A stretch of DNA of 58,616 nucleotides from the NCBI RefSeq assembly GCF_007859315.1, contig NZ_VOHA01000034.1:1-58616 (forward strand), written 5' to 3'. The translations under genes and the position numbers were made by a program. The notes under the pieces were generated by a model. The model was not told the DNA's origin. It ran no database searches and worked only from the letters and a program-made list of their open reading frames with translations. This document shows positions 46,157 to 54,185 of the stretch, in pieces. How positions within the stretch are numbered: the first letter of the stretch is position 1; every line of letters starts with the position of its first letter. The DNA comes from Reyranella sp. CPCC 100927 (GTDB lineage Bacteria > Pseudomonadota > Alphaproteobacteria > Reyranellales > Reyranellaceae).

Positions 46157-48586
46157 ATGACCGGTGCACAGATGCTGTCTCCGACCGAGGAGACATCGGC
46201 CAAGGGCGCGTCCTCTGTGGCCCCGCTGCCGCCCGATGCGCTGATCATCGTGCCGGTACGCAATGCCGTGCTGTTTCCGGGCCTGGTGTTTCCGGTCGCC
46301 GTCGGCCGGCCCAAGTCGGTGATGGCGGCGCAACAGGCCGTGCGCGAGCAGAGCCAGGTCGGCATCCTGATGCAGCGCGACGCCGAGGTGGATGATCCCG
46401 AGCCGGCCGATATGCACCGGATCGGCACCGTCGCCAGCATCGTGCGCTACATCACGGCGCCTGATGGTACGCACCATCTGGTGTGCCAGGGCGAACAGCG
46501 CTTCCAGATCCAGGAATTCCTGCACGGCTGGCCGTTCCTGGTGGCCCGCGTCGTGCGCCTGCCCGAGCAGGAGACCCGCACGCCCGAGATCGAAGCCCGC
46601 TTCGTCAATCTGAAGGCGCAGGCCGTCGAATCGATCGAGCTGCTGCCGCAGGCGCCGGCCGAGTTGCTGGCCGCCATGCAGTCCATCGAGCAGCCGTCGG
46701 CACTGGCCGATTTCGCCGTCGCCTACATGGATACCAAGCCGGCGGAAAAGCAGGAGATCCTCGAAACCCTCGACATCGCGGCGCGCATGGAGAAGGTGTC
46801 GCGGATCCTGGCGCACCGCATCGAGGTGCTGCGGCTGTCGCAGAAGATCGGCCAGCAGACCAAAGCGGCGCTCGACGAACGCCAGCGCGAGGTGCTGCTG
46901 CGCGAGCAGATGGCGGCGATCCAGCGCGAGCTCGGCGAGGGCGACGAGGGCAAGAACGCCGAGATGGCCGAGCTGGGCCAGGCGATCGCCAAGGCGGGCA
47001 TGCCGAAGGAGGTCGAGGACCAGGCGCGCAAGGAACTGCGCCGCCTGCAGCGCATGCCGGAGGCCGCCGGCGAGTACGGCATGATCCGCACCTATCTCGA
47101 TTGGCTGATCGAGCTGCCGTGGGCTCTGCCGGACGAGAGTCCCATCGACATCAACGAGGCGCGGCGGGTCCTCGACGAGGACCACTACGGCCTCGACAAG
47201 ATCAAGCGGCGGATCGTGGAGTTTCTCGCCGTGCGCAAGCTGGCGCCGCAGGGCAAGGCGCCCATCCTGTGCTTTGTCGGGCCGCCGGGCGTCGGCAAGA
47301 CGTCTCTGGGCCAGTCGATCGCGCGGGCCATGAACCGCAAGTTCGTGCGTGTTGCGCTGGGCGGCGTGCACGACGAGGCGGAAATCCGCGGCCACCGTCG
47401 CACCTATATCGGCGCGCTGCCCGGCAACATCATCCAGGCGATCCGCAAGGCGGGCACGCGCAACTGCGTGATGATGCTGGACGAGATCGACAAGATGGGA
47501 TCCGGCATCCAGGGTGATCCCAGCGCGGCGATGCTGGAGGTGCTCGACCCCGAGCAGAACGGCACGTTCCGCGACAACTATCTGGGCGTGCCGTTCGATT
47601 TGAGCCGGGTGGTCTTTCTCACCACGGCCAACATGCTGGACACGATCCCGGGTCCGCTGCGCGATCGCATGGAGATCATCAGCCTCGCCGGCTATACGGC
47701 CGACGAGAAGCTGCAGATCGCCCGCCGCTACCTGGTGCGCCGTCAGATGGAGGCCAACGGCCTGCAATCGGGCCAGGTCGAGATCACCGACGAGGCGGTC
47801 CGCGACATCATCGACCACTACACGCGCGAAGCGGGCGTGCGGAACCTGGAGCGCGAGATCGGCAAGGCATTGCGCCACGCCGCGGTGCGGTTTGCCGAGG
47901 GCCAGAGCGAGGCCATCCGCGTCGGGCGCGAGGATCTCGTGACGATTCTCGGTGCGCCGCGTTTCGAGGACGAGGTGGCGATGCGCACCAGCGTGCCCGG
48001 CGTGGCCACCGGTCTCGCCTGGACGCCGGTCGGCGGCGACATCCTGTTCATCGAGGCGACGCGGACGCCGGGCGGCGGCCGGCTGATCCTCACCGGCCAG
48101 CTTGGCGACGTGATGAAGGAGAGTGCGCAGGCGGCGCTCAGCATCGTGAAGAACCAGGCCGCGCAGTTGGGCATCGACGGCGGCAGTTTTGCCAAGACCG
48201 ACATCCACATCCACGTGCCGGCGGGCGCGACGCCCAAGGACGGCCCCAGCGCCGGCGTTGCCATGTTCATGGCGCTCACCTCGCTGATGACCGATCGCAC
48301 CGTGCGCAGCGACACCGCCATGACCGGCGAGGTCAGCCTGCGCGGCCTCGTGCTGCCGGTGGGCGGCATCAAGGAAAAGGTCGTCGCCGCGCACCGCGCC
48401 GGCATCAAGCGGGTCATGCTGCCGGCGCGCAACCGCAAGGACTTCGAGGAGATCCCGGAGGAGGCGCGCGGACAGCTCGAGTTCGTCTGGCTCGAGCGCG
48501 TCGAGGAGGCGGTGGCGGCCGGACTGGATGCGGCGGCGGCGTCTGGCGCGGGCACCGCCAAGACAGCCGCCCTGGCCGAGACGTGA
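46157..48586 (+). CDS. lon: ATP-dependent Lon protease
   Basis: 809 residues, as usual for LonA. The N-terminal substrate-binding domain precedes the AAA+ module with Walker A GPPGVGKTS (near residue 374) and Walker B MMLDEIDKMG (near 438). The C-terminal protease domain has the catalytic Ser in PKDGPSAGVAMFMA (near 698) and Lys in GGIKEKVVAAHRAG (near 740). Lon degrades misfolded and regulatory proteins. Coupling with hsp20 is unusual; lon is more often next to clpX or hupB. Confidence 0.95.
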   Translation: MTGAQMLSPTEETSAKGASSVAPLPPDALIIVPVRNAVLFPGLVFPVAVGRPKSVMAAQQAVREQSQVGILMQRDAEVDDPEPADMHRIGTVASIVRYITAPDGTHHLVCQGEQRFQIQEFLHGWPFLVARVVRLPEQETRTPEIEARFVNLKAQAVESIELLPQAPAELLAAMQSIEQPSALADFAVAYMDTKPAEKQEILETLDIAARMEKVSRILAHRIEVLRLSQKIGQQTKAALDERQREVLLREQMAAIQRELGEGDEGKNAEMAELGQAIAKAGMPKEVEDQARKELRRLQRMPEAAGEYGMIRTYLDWLIELPWALPDESPIDINEARRVLDEDHYGLDKIKRRIVEFLAVRKLAPQGKAPILCFVGPPGVGKTSLGQSIARAMNRKFVRVALGGVHDEAEIRGHRRTYIGALPGNIIQAIRKAGTRNCVMMLDEIDKMGSGIQGDPSAAMLEVLDPEQNGTFRDNYLGVPFDLSRVVFLTTANMLDTIPGPLRDRMEIISLAGYTADEKLQIARRYLVRRQMEANGLQSGQVEITDEAVRDIIDHYTREAGVRNLEREIGKALRHAAVRFAEGQSEAIRVGREDLVTILGAPRFEDEVAMRTSVPGVATGLAWTPVGGDILFIEATRTPGGGRLILTGQLGDVMKESAQAALSIVKNQAAQLGIDGGSFAKTDIHIHVPAGATPKDGPSAGVAMFMALTSLMTDRTVRSDTAMTGEVSLRGLVLPVGGIKEKVVAAHRAGIKRVMLPARNRKDFEEIPEEARGQLEFVWLERVEEAVAAGLDAAAASGAGTAKTAALAET

Positions 48587-48593
48587 CCTCACG

Positions 48594-48683
48594 CTGTCAT
48601 CCCGAGCATCGCGAGGGATCTTTCGATGCAGGCGCACCCGTGCGTCACGTGCGAAAGATCCCTCGCTGCGCTCGGGATGACAG
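48594..48683. repeat. Palindromic repeat (family A)
   Basis: The arms CTGTCATCCCGAGC-ATCGCG and CGCTGCGCTCGGGATGACAG, extended by AGGGATCTTTCG and CGAAAGATCCCT, lie between the converging lon and extradiol dioxygenase genes. Confidence 0.75.
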
Positions 48684-48688
48684 AGGAT

Positions 48689-49786
48689 CTACGCGGGCGC
48701 GAAAATCGCGGCGACCTTGCTGGAGTTGAACACGTAGGTCTCCACGAAGTCGGACCACGTGGGCCGCCGCTTCAGCGCGTCCATCGCGCCGGCCAGTGCG
48801 AACCAGTTCAGCAGTTCCTGCTGCCCCGATTCCTCGACCTGCTCCAGGCTGTAGTTGCGCCACATGGGGTAGTCGCCGGCGACCATCGCCTGGTAGAGCG
48901 CGCGATCGGCGGCGACGTCCGGCTGCATGCGCCAGGTCTTGTCGACCAGGAAGGCGTGCGACCAGCTCGACGATGCCAGCAGCGCCACGCGCCACGGGCT
49001 GTCGCGGCAGATTCGCGCCACGGCCGCACCGATGTCGAAGCACCGTCGCGGTGACGGCGATGGCGGATCCAACGGTCGGCCGCGGTCGGCCCACTGGCTG
49101 ATGAAGCCGCGATAGCTGATCACCTGCCGGCCATAGCAATTGATCGAAAACGGCACGACAGGGTAGGGGAAGCCGCGCCTGTCGTAGTCGAGATACAGGA
49201 CGGCGTTGAGGAAGGCATGCGCCATGCCGGGGTGGTGCAGCGGCTTGTAGGCGTACGCCACGTCGAACTCGTTGAGCAGCAGCTGCGAGGCCAGATGCCG
49301 GGCGCCCTGGGGATGGCCTGGCACGAGGATGCTGGTCTCCGCCGTTTCGCCCCACACGTTCGGCTTGCCGCCACCCCATTGATCCTGGGACTTCGCGCCG
49401 ACCATCGCCGATGCGCTGGCATGCTTCCAGGGATGGATGCGCATGTCCTCGTAGGCATGCAGACAGAAGGCCGGAACGATGTCTTCCTTGAAGTTCTCGT
49501 ACTGATCGTCGCCCCAGATCACGACGAAATCCGGCTTGAAGTCATCGAGCGCTTGGCGCACGCGGCGCAGCCCGACGAGCATGGCCTCGCGGTGTGCGGT
49601 GCCGGCCGCGGCGCCGTTGTCCGTGCTCCATTCTGTCTGCATCGGCACCGGCCATCCGGCCGGATCCTTGGCCGCCGCCGGAATGTCCGGATCCTTCAGG
49701 CGGCCGCGCAGGATGTTGGCCATGTCGGCATCGTTGCCGCTGAACGGCGGGTAGTGCGAAACGCCGATTCCCAGAACGTCGCCCAT
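48689..49786 (-). CDS. Class III extradiol dioxygenase (LigB family)
   Basis: 365 residues from ATG 49786 (GGAGGA upstream). GVSHYPPFSG at the N-terminus and FVVIWGDDQYENFKEDIVPAFC in the middle are seen in LigB-type dioxygenases, with further His residues in PLHHPGMAHAF and SSWSHAFLVD. These Fe(II) enzymes cleave catechol-like rings; some homologues act on protocatechuate or gallate. It is divergent from a MarR-family gene, and the gap holds an operator-like palindrome. The substrate is not assigned. Confidence 0.82.
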   Translation of the reverse strand: MGDVLGIGVSHYPPFSGNDADMANILRGRLKDPDIPAAAKDPAGWPVPMQTEWSTDNGAAAGTAHREAMLVGLRRVRQALDDFKPDFVVIWGDDQYENFKEDIVPAFCLHAYEDMRIHPWKHASASAMVGAKSQDQWGGGKPNVWGETAETSILVPGHPQGARHLASQLLLNEFDVAYAYKPLHHPGMAHAFLNAVLYLDYDRRGFPYPVVPFSINCYGRQVISYRGFISQWADRGRPLDPPSPSPRRCFDIGAAVARICRDSPWRVALLASSSWSHAFLVDKTWRMQPDVAADRALYQAMVAGDYPMWRNYSLEQVEESGQQELLNWFALAGAMDALKRRPTWSDFVETYVFNSSKVAAIFAPA

Positions 49787-49837
49787 CACGTTCCTCCGCA
49801 CGATACCAGTAACCGGATGCTTGCCTTTATGACGTAC

Positions 49838-49867
49838 ACGTCCTTTAATAGGACGTCAACGTCCTTT
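49838..49867. promoter_or_regulatory. MarR operator-like palindrome
   Basis: ACGTCC-N7-GGACGT (49838-49856) is a perfect inverted repeat, and ACGTCCTTT recurs at 49859-49867. It lies between the divergent dioxygenase and marR genes, 13 bp before the marR start, as expected for autorepression. Confidence 0.55.
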
Positions 49868-49879
49868 GTCGGCGGTCGC

Positions 49880-50389
49880 ATGAGCTCGAGAAACGTCCGC
49901 AAGCCCAACCCGCCGCCGGATCCGTTCGCCGATGCCGATCTGCTGACGTGGCCGGGCTATCTGCTGCGGCGCTGCCATCAGCGCTCGCTGGAGATCTTCA
50001 ACGAGGTCGTGGGCGCGTACGACGTGACCCGTCAGCAGACTGCCGTCCTGATGACCTTGCAGAAGAACCCCGGCGCAACCCAGCAACGCCTCTCGGACGC
50101 CAGCGGCTTCGATCGCAATACGCTGGCCGAAATCCTGAACCGGTTGAAGGCCAAGGGCCTGATCGATCGACGCCGCTCGCCGCGCGACAGCCGGGCCTAT
50201 GAGCTTCACCTGACCGCCAAGGCTCATGCGCTGCTGGCCAGGTTGATACCCGGCGCCGCCGAAGTGCAGCGCCGCATCGTCGAGCCGCTGCCGCCTGATA
50301 TGCGCGACGCCTTCATCACGTCGATGCGTATCCTGATCGGCATCGAGTCTGTGCCACACGGACCGTCGGAAAAAGGCGACAAGACATGA
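49880..50389 (+). CDS. MarR-family transcriptional regulator
   Basis: 169 residues from ATG 49880; in-frame ATGs further upstream would cross the operator. VTRQQTAVLMTLQKNPGATQQRLSDASGFDRNTLAEILNRLKAKGLIDRRRSPRDSRAYELHLT is a clear winged helix of the MarR type. Aromatic acids are common effectors. It overlaps the following SDR gene by 4 nt (ATGA). It is expected to control the dioxygenase and the SDR. Confidence 0.88.
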   Translation: MSSRNVRKPNPPPDPFADADLLTWPGYLLRRCHQRSLEIFNEVVGAYDVTRQQTAVLMTLQKNPGATQQRLSDASGFDRNTLAEILNRLKAKGLIDRRRSPRDSRAYELHLTAKAHALLARLIPGAAEVQRRIVEPLPPDMRDAFITSMRILIGIESVPHGPSEKGDKT

Positions 50390-51132
50390 CAGCGATGCCC
50401 TACGACCTGTCAGGCTCGCGGATACTGGTCACCGGCGCGGCCGGCGGCATCGGCGCTGAAACGGCTCTGCTGTGCGCGCGGCTGGGTGCCGATCTGGTCC
50501 TGACCGATGCCAAGGACTGCGCGGGCGTCGAGCGCGCCGTTCGCGACCTGGGGCGGCGCGCCGACAGCCGGAGCGCCGATCTGTGCGATCCCGACGCGGT
50601 CCGTATGCTGGCCGACTGGGCCGGCGACGTGGATTGCGCCGTGCTGGCGGCTGGCATCTACCGCGTGACGGATTGGGACCACGACGACTGGAGTGCCGTG
50701 CTGGATGCGACGCTGGATGCCAATCTGAAGGCACCGGCCCAACTCGCCCGTGCGCTGTTGCCGCGCATGGCGGCGCGCCAGCAGGGTCGACTGGTGCTGC
50801 TGGGATCGATTGTTGCCGTGACCGGCGGCTCGTTTCCCGGCGTTGGTCCGCACTACGCGATGTCGAAGGGCGGCCTCCACACGCTCGTGCGCTGGCTCGC
50901 GGCGCGCTACACGCCGCAAGGTGTATTGATCAACGGTGTGGCGCCCGGCATCACCGATACGCCCATGGTCGGTGTGCACGACCTCAGTGCGGCACTGGCC
51001 CGTCATCCAATGGGGCGCGCGGCACGGCCGGCGGAGATCGCGTGGCCGATCGCCTTCCTGTGTTCGCCGGGTGCGAGTTTCCTGTCCGGCGCGATCCTGG
51101 ACGTGAACGGCGGCGCGATGATGCGGCCCTGA
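50386..51132 (+). CDS. Short-chain dehydrogenase/reductase (SDR)
   Basis: 248 residues. The nucleotide loop TGAAGGIGAETA, the catalytic serine in LLGSIVAVTG, and the YxxxK in HYAMSKGGL mark a classical SDR. The C-terminal GAILDVNGGAMMRP is typical. It is translationally coupled to marR, so it probably works with the divergent extradiol dioxygenase in an aromatic pathway, for example as a dihydrodiol dehydrogenase. That role is inferred from context. Confidence 0.87.
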   Translation: MTAMPYDLSGSRILVTGAAGGIGAETALLCARLGADLVLTDAKDCAGVERAVRDLGRRADSRSADLCDPDAVRMLADWAGDVDCAVLAAGIYRVTDWDHDDWSAVLDATLDANLKAPAQLARALLPRMAARQQGRLVLLGSIVAVTGGSFPGVGPHYAMSKGGLHTLVRWLAARYTPQGVLINGVAPGITDTPMVGVHDLSAALARHPMGRAARPAEIAWPIAFLCSPGASFLSGAILDVNGGAMMRP

Positions 51133-51181
51133 CAGCGGGCGTCGGATCCGCCCGACGCTCCGCTCCGGCGCGTACGGCCGG

Positions 51182-51463
51182 TCAGTCCGAGCCCAGTGCC
51201 ACCACGACGTCGGTCGCCTGCGGCTCGTGCGGCGCGAGCGCGGTCCTGTTGGCGTCGCTCCAGGCCGCCAGCTTGATCACCTGCCCTGCCGGAGCCTCGG
51301 CTGAATCGGTGGGCTCGACGATGAGCAGCCCGCTGTTGTCGACGAAGAACGTGTGGTCGCCGAAAATCTGGCTGAGCTGCGGCACGACCGGGTGGTTCTC
51401 GGGGATGGCCTGGGCCGGAACCTGGCTCAAGGTGCGTTCGACCCGTGCGGAAGACAATCTCAT
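51182..51463 (-). CDS. Small hypothetical protein
   Basis: 93 residues from ATG 51463 (CGGAGTG upstream). No signal peptide or membrane segment. The sequence PQLSQIFGDHTFFVDNSGLLIVEP and QVIKLAAWSDAN suggests a compact beta-rich fold. I do not recognise it. The next 188 bp (51464-51651) hold no gene. Confidence 0.55.
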   Translation of the reverse strand: MRLSSARVERTLSQVPAQAIPENHPVVPQLSQIFGDHTFFVDNSGLLIVEPTDSAEAPAGQVIKLAAWSDANRTALAPHEPQATDVVVALGSD

Positions 51464-51651
51464 CGCACACTCCGTTTTCGTATGAGGGGTGCGCCGCGCG
51501 GGCAGGTTGGCGCCGCCGGCGTGTGCGGGGCCTCCCACCTCAGGTGGTCGAACAAGGATTCGGTCATCCCGCACGATTCTACGTGGGACGCCGATCGCGG
51601 TGATCAAGCCGCGGTCACACGAATGTCGCAGGCAGGCTGGGGGTTGTCGCC

Positions 51652-52161
51652 TCAGCCCGGTCTCTTGTCCTGCAAATACTTCGCGAGATAGGGCTCGTCG
51701 GGAATCTCGATCCAGCCCTGGAACGTGTTGCCGTCAGCCAGGGTAAGCGCGCCGACATAGTAGGCGACGGCCTGCTTGCGGATGGCGACACCGATGCGGT
51801 GGGTGACGCCCGATCGTTCGACGCTGGTCATCGTCTGGCTGTCGCGGTCGTAGGCCATGGTCCAGGTCTCGAACGCCGGGATCGACGCCTCGCGCGCGCT
51901 CGGCACCACGGTCGCTTTCACACGCAGGCACTTGTCGTACAGATGCGACGCCGCGGTGGCGCGATCATAGGCCGACATGCCCCAGGCGCGTGACAGCGCC
52001 GCTTGCGACTGCGCTGACTGCAGGGTTGGGCAGACCGTGAACACCATCTGGCCGAGTTCGGTGTTCAGCTGCACGAGGCTTTGGGCCGCGGCGGCTGTCG
52101 GGCACAGGACGGACAGGCCGGCGAGCAGCACCCACCGGATCGACACAGGCATAGGGCGCAT
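51652..52161 (-). CDS. Secreted protein of unknown function
   Basis: 169 residues from ATG 52161 (or ATG 52152; neither has a strong ribosome site). A signal peptide (MPVSIRWVLLAGLSVLCP) with a cut after AAAAQ precedes a soluble domain with two Cys (FTVCPTL and YDKCLR) likely to form a disulfide. No family is recognised. Confidence 0.65.
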   Translation of the reverse strand: MRPMPVSIRWVLLAGLSVLCPTAAAAQSLVQLNTELGQMVFTVCPTLQSAQSQAALSRAWGMSAYDRATAASHLYDKCLRVKATVVPSAREASIPAFETWTMAYDRDSQTMTSVERSGVTHRIGVAIRKQAVAYYVGALTLADGNTFQGWIEIPDEPYLAKYLQDKRPG

Positions 52162-52306
52162 CAAGTCACCATGAAGCGTAAGCGGAGCTGCACAGGGAGA
52201 TGAAAACCAGGACCAGCAACGCGCGGCAGGCTCATACTGGATCGTGCGCGACGATGCTATGACAATCATGTTCAGTGCGGCTGCGTTTGGTCGCCGGGGG
52301 AGAACC

Positions 52307-53053
52307 ATGGACTTGAACGGGTATCGCGTCGCCGTCGTCACGGGCGCCAACCGCGGCATCGGCGCCGCGCTGGTGCGGGCGCTGCGCCAGCGCGGCCTCG
52401 AGGTGCACGCCATCGCGCGGTCGGCCGGGACGCTGGCCGAACTGGCACAGGCCACCGGTTGCGTGCCGCATGCTCTCGACGTCGGCGACCGTGCCGCCAT
52501 CGCCGCGGCACTGGATGGCCTCGCGGTCGACGTCCTGGTCAACAACGCCGCCGCGGTGGCGACGGGCGGGCCGTCGTTCGAGACCACCGCGGCGCAGATG
52601 GACGCGCTGCTGCGGGTGAACATCGCCGGCGTGGTGAATGCGCTGGCCGCCGTCGTGCCGGGCATGAAGGCGCGCGGCCGCGGTCACATCGTCAATCTCG
52701 GCTCGACGGCGGGGCACCATCCGATCCCTGGCATGCCGGCCTACGCCATGACCAAGGCCGCGATCCACAACCTCAGCCAGACCTTGCGGCTGGATCTGCA
52801 CGGCAGCGGCATCCGGGTCAGCGAGATCGTGCCCGGCCGCGTCGAGACCGGCATCCATCTCGGCCTGATGGAAGACCGGGCCGCCGCGCAACGCCTGTTC
52901 TACGACGACGTCGTCTCCCTGCAGCCCGAGGACATCGCTGCCGCCATTCTGTTCGTGCTTGGCGCGCCGCAGCGCATGGACGTGACCCTGATGGAGGTCA
53001 TGCCCACCGACAGCGTCAACGGCGGCACTGCGTTCGCCAAGCGGCCGGGCTGA
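52307..53053 (+). CDS. Short-chain dehydrogenase/reductase (SDR)
   Basis: 248 residues from ATG 52307, with GGGGGAGA directly upstream. TGANRGIGAALVRAL (nucleotide loop), NNAA, the catalytic Ser in NLGSTAG and YAMTK (YxxxK) are all present. It belongs to the NADP-preferring classical SDRs, like YdfG-type enzymes; the substrate is unknown. No operon partner is evident; a repeat follows its stop. Confidence 0.86.
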   Translation: MDLNGYRVAVVTGANRGIGAALVRALRQRGLEVHAIARSAGTLAELAQATGCVPHALDVGDRAAIAAALDGLAVDVLVNNAAAVATGGPSFETTAAQMDALLRVNIAGVVNALAAVVPGMKARGRGHIVNLGSTAGHHPIPGMPAYAMTKAAIHNLSQTLRLDLHGSGIRVSEIVPGRVETGIHLGLMEDRAAAQRLFYDDVVSLQPEDIAAAILFVLGAPQRMDVTLMEVMPTDSVNGGTAFAKRPG

Positions 53054-53054
53054 T

Positions 53055-53210
53055 CTCTCCTCTCCCGCGAGCGGGAGAGGAAGGGGCCCATCGTGCGCAG
53101 CACGATGGGAAGGTGAGGGCCCAAGGAAACGGCACCGCGTGTGTGGCCCCTCACCCTCCCATTGCGCTGCGCGCAACGGGCCCCTCCCTCTCCCGCTTGC
53201 GGGAGAGGGA
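53055..53210. repeat. Composite palindromic repeat (family B)
   Basis: The arms CTCTCCCGCGAGCGGGAGAG and CTCTCCCGCTTGCGGGAGAG, plus inner CCCATCGTGCGCAGCACGATGGG and CCCATTGCGCTGCGCGC-type hairpins, fill the gap between the converging SDR and glyoxalase-like genes. It probably terminates both. Confidence 0.78.
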
Positions 53211-53211
53211 A

Positions 53212-54057
53212 TCAGGTCACGAACTCGACCAGGGTGCCGGAGGCGTCGGCGGGCGGCACGACGGTGCGGCCTTCACTCTCGCGCCACGGCGCCTTGCCGG
53301 CGCTGAGCGCGGCGCGCGCCTTGCCCAGGTCGGCGACGCGGATGGCGAGCCCCACCAGGCGGTCGCGCCCGGTGTCGATCGGCACGCCGGGGTAGCGCGC
53401 CGCCACGGCCGCCGGCGCCAGCAGCTCGACCTGGGTCTTGCCGGTGTTCACGCGCGCGCCGCCGGGGATCGCCGCAACGGCGTCGCGGCCGAACACCTTG
53501 GCCCAGCGCGCGGCCATCGCCTCGGGATCGGCGCAGGCCATCACCAGCGCCGCCAGCCCCAGCGCGCCGTTGGGATGCTCCAGCAGTTCGGGGATCCACA
53601 CCGTGTCGCGCGTGAGCTGGCCGCAGACGAAGAGGTGCAGGCCTGGCAGCGTATCGTCGGGGAAGTGGGTGACCCGGAACGCCGCCTCGCCCTTGCCGCC
53701 GCCCGGCAGGTCGACGGGCCGCGCGAAGGCCACGACGTCGCTCGCCGCGATGCCCATGCCGCGGATCTCGGCGCACGCCTTGTCGGCGTCGTCGGTCTGC
53801 AGTGCCACCGCCGACAGGCCCTCGCCGCGCGCGATGTCGGCACGGAAGGGAGCGTTCTGTTCGGTCGGCGCCACCACGCCCAGCAGCTCGAAATAGTCGT
53901 CCTGCAGCATGATCGTGTGGTTGGCGGTGCCCATGTGGGCGCTGTGGTAGCCGCGCGGCGACAAGGTGAAGCCGAGCCGGCGCCAGGTCGCGGCCGCAGC
54001 GTCGAGCTCGCGCACCAGGATCACGCAATGGTCGATACCGGTCAGATGTTGGGGCAC
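53212..54057 (-). CDS. Glyoxalase-like (VOC superfamily) protein
   Basis: 281 residues from GTG 54057, with GGAGGA upstream. TGIDHCVILVRELDAAAATWRRLGFTLSPRGYHSAHMGTANHTIML is a VOC half, and a second half follows in the C-terminal 120 residues. The length and pattern fit the glyoxalase_3-type domain. Enzymatic role unknown. It converges on the SDR gene. Confidence 0.78.
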   Translation of the reverse strand: MPQHLTGIDHCVILVRELDAAAATWRRLGFTLSPRGYHSAHMGTANHTIMLQDDYFELLGVVAPTEQNAPFRADIARGEGLSAVALQTDDADKACAEIRGMGIAASDVVAFARPVDLPGGGKGEAAFRVTHFPDDTLPGLHLFVCGQLTRDTVWIPELLEHPNGALGLAALVMACADPEAMAARWAKVFGRDAVAAIPGGARVNTGKTQVELLAPAAVAARYPGVPIDTGRDRLVGLAIRVADLGKARAALSAGKAPWRESEGRTVVPPADASGTLVEFVT

Positions 54058-54185
54058 GACGTCCTCCTCGGATGATGCGATTGGTCCGGTCGTAGCGCAC
54101 GCATTGGACCTTGCGCCAGACCAATTCTCTCTGGCAGGGGATGCACTGGCATGAGGTGACCCCTCAATTCAGCGGAGGCAAAGGC

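Noticed and set aside
46130-48637. Long open frame (835 codons) on the minus strand opposite lon
   Set aside because: It is a mirror of the strongly conserved lon gene in a GC-rich genome; its product is compositionally odd (His, Arg, Leu and Ala rich) with no family pattern.
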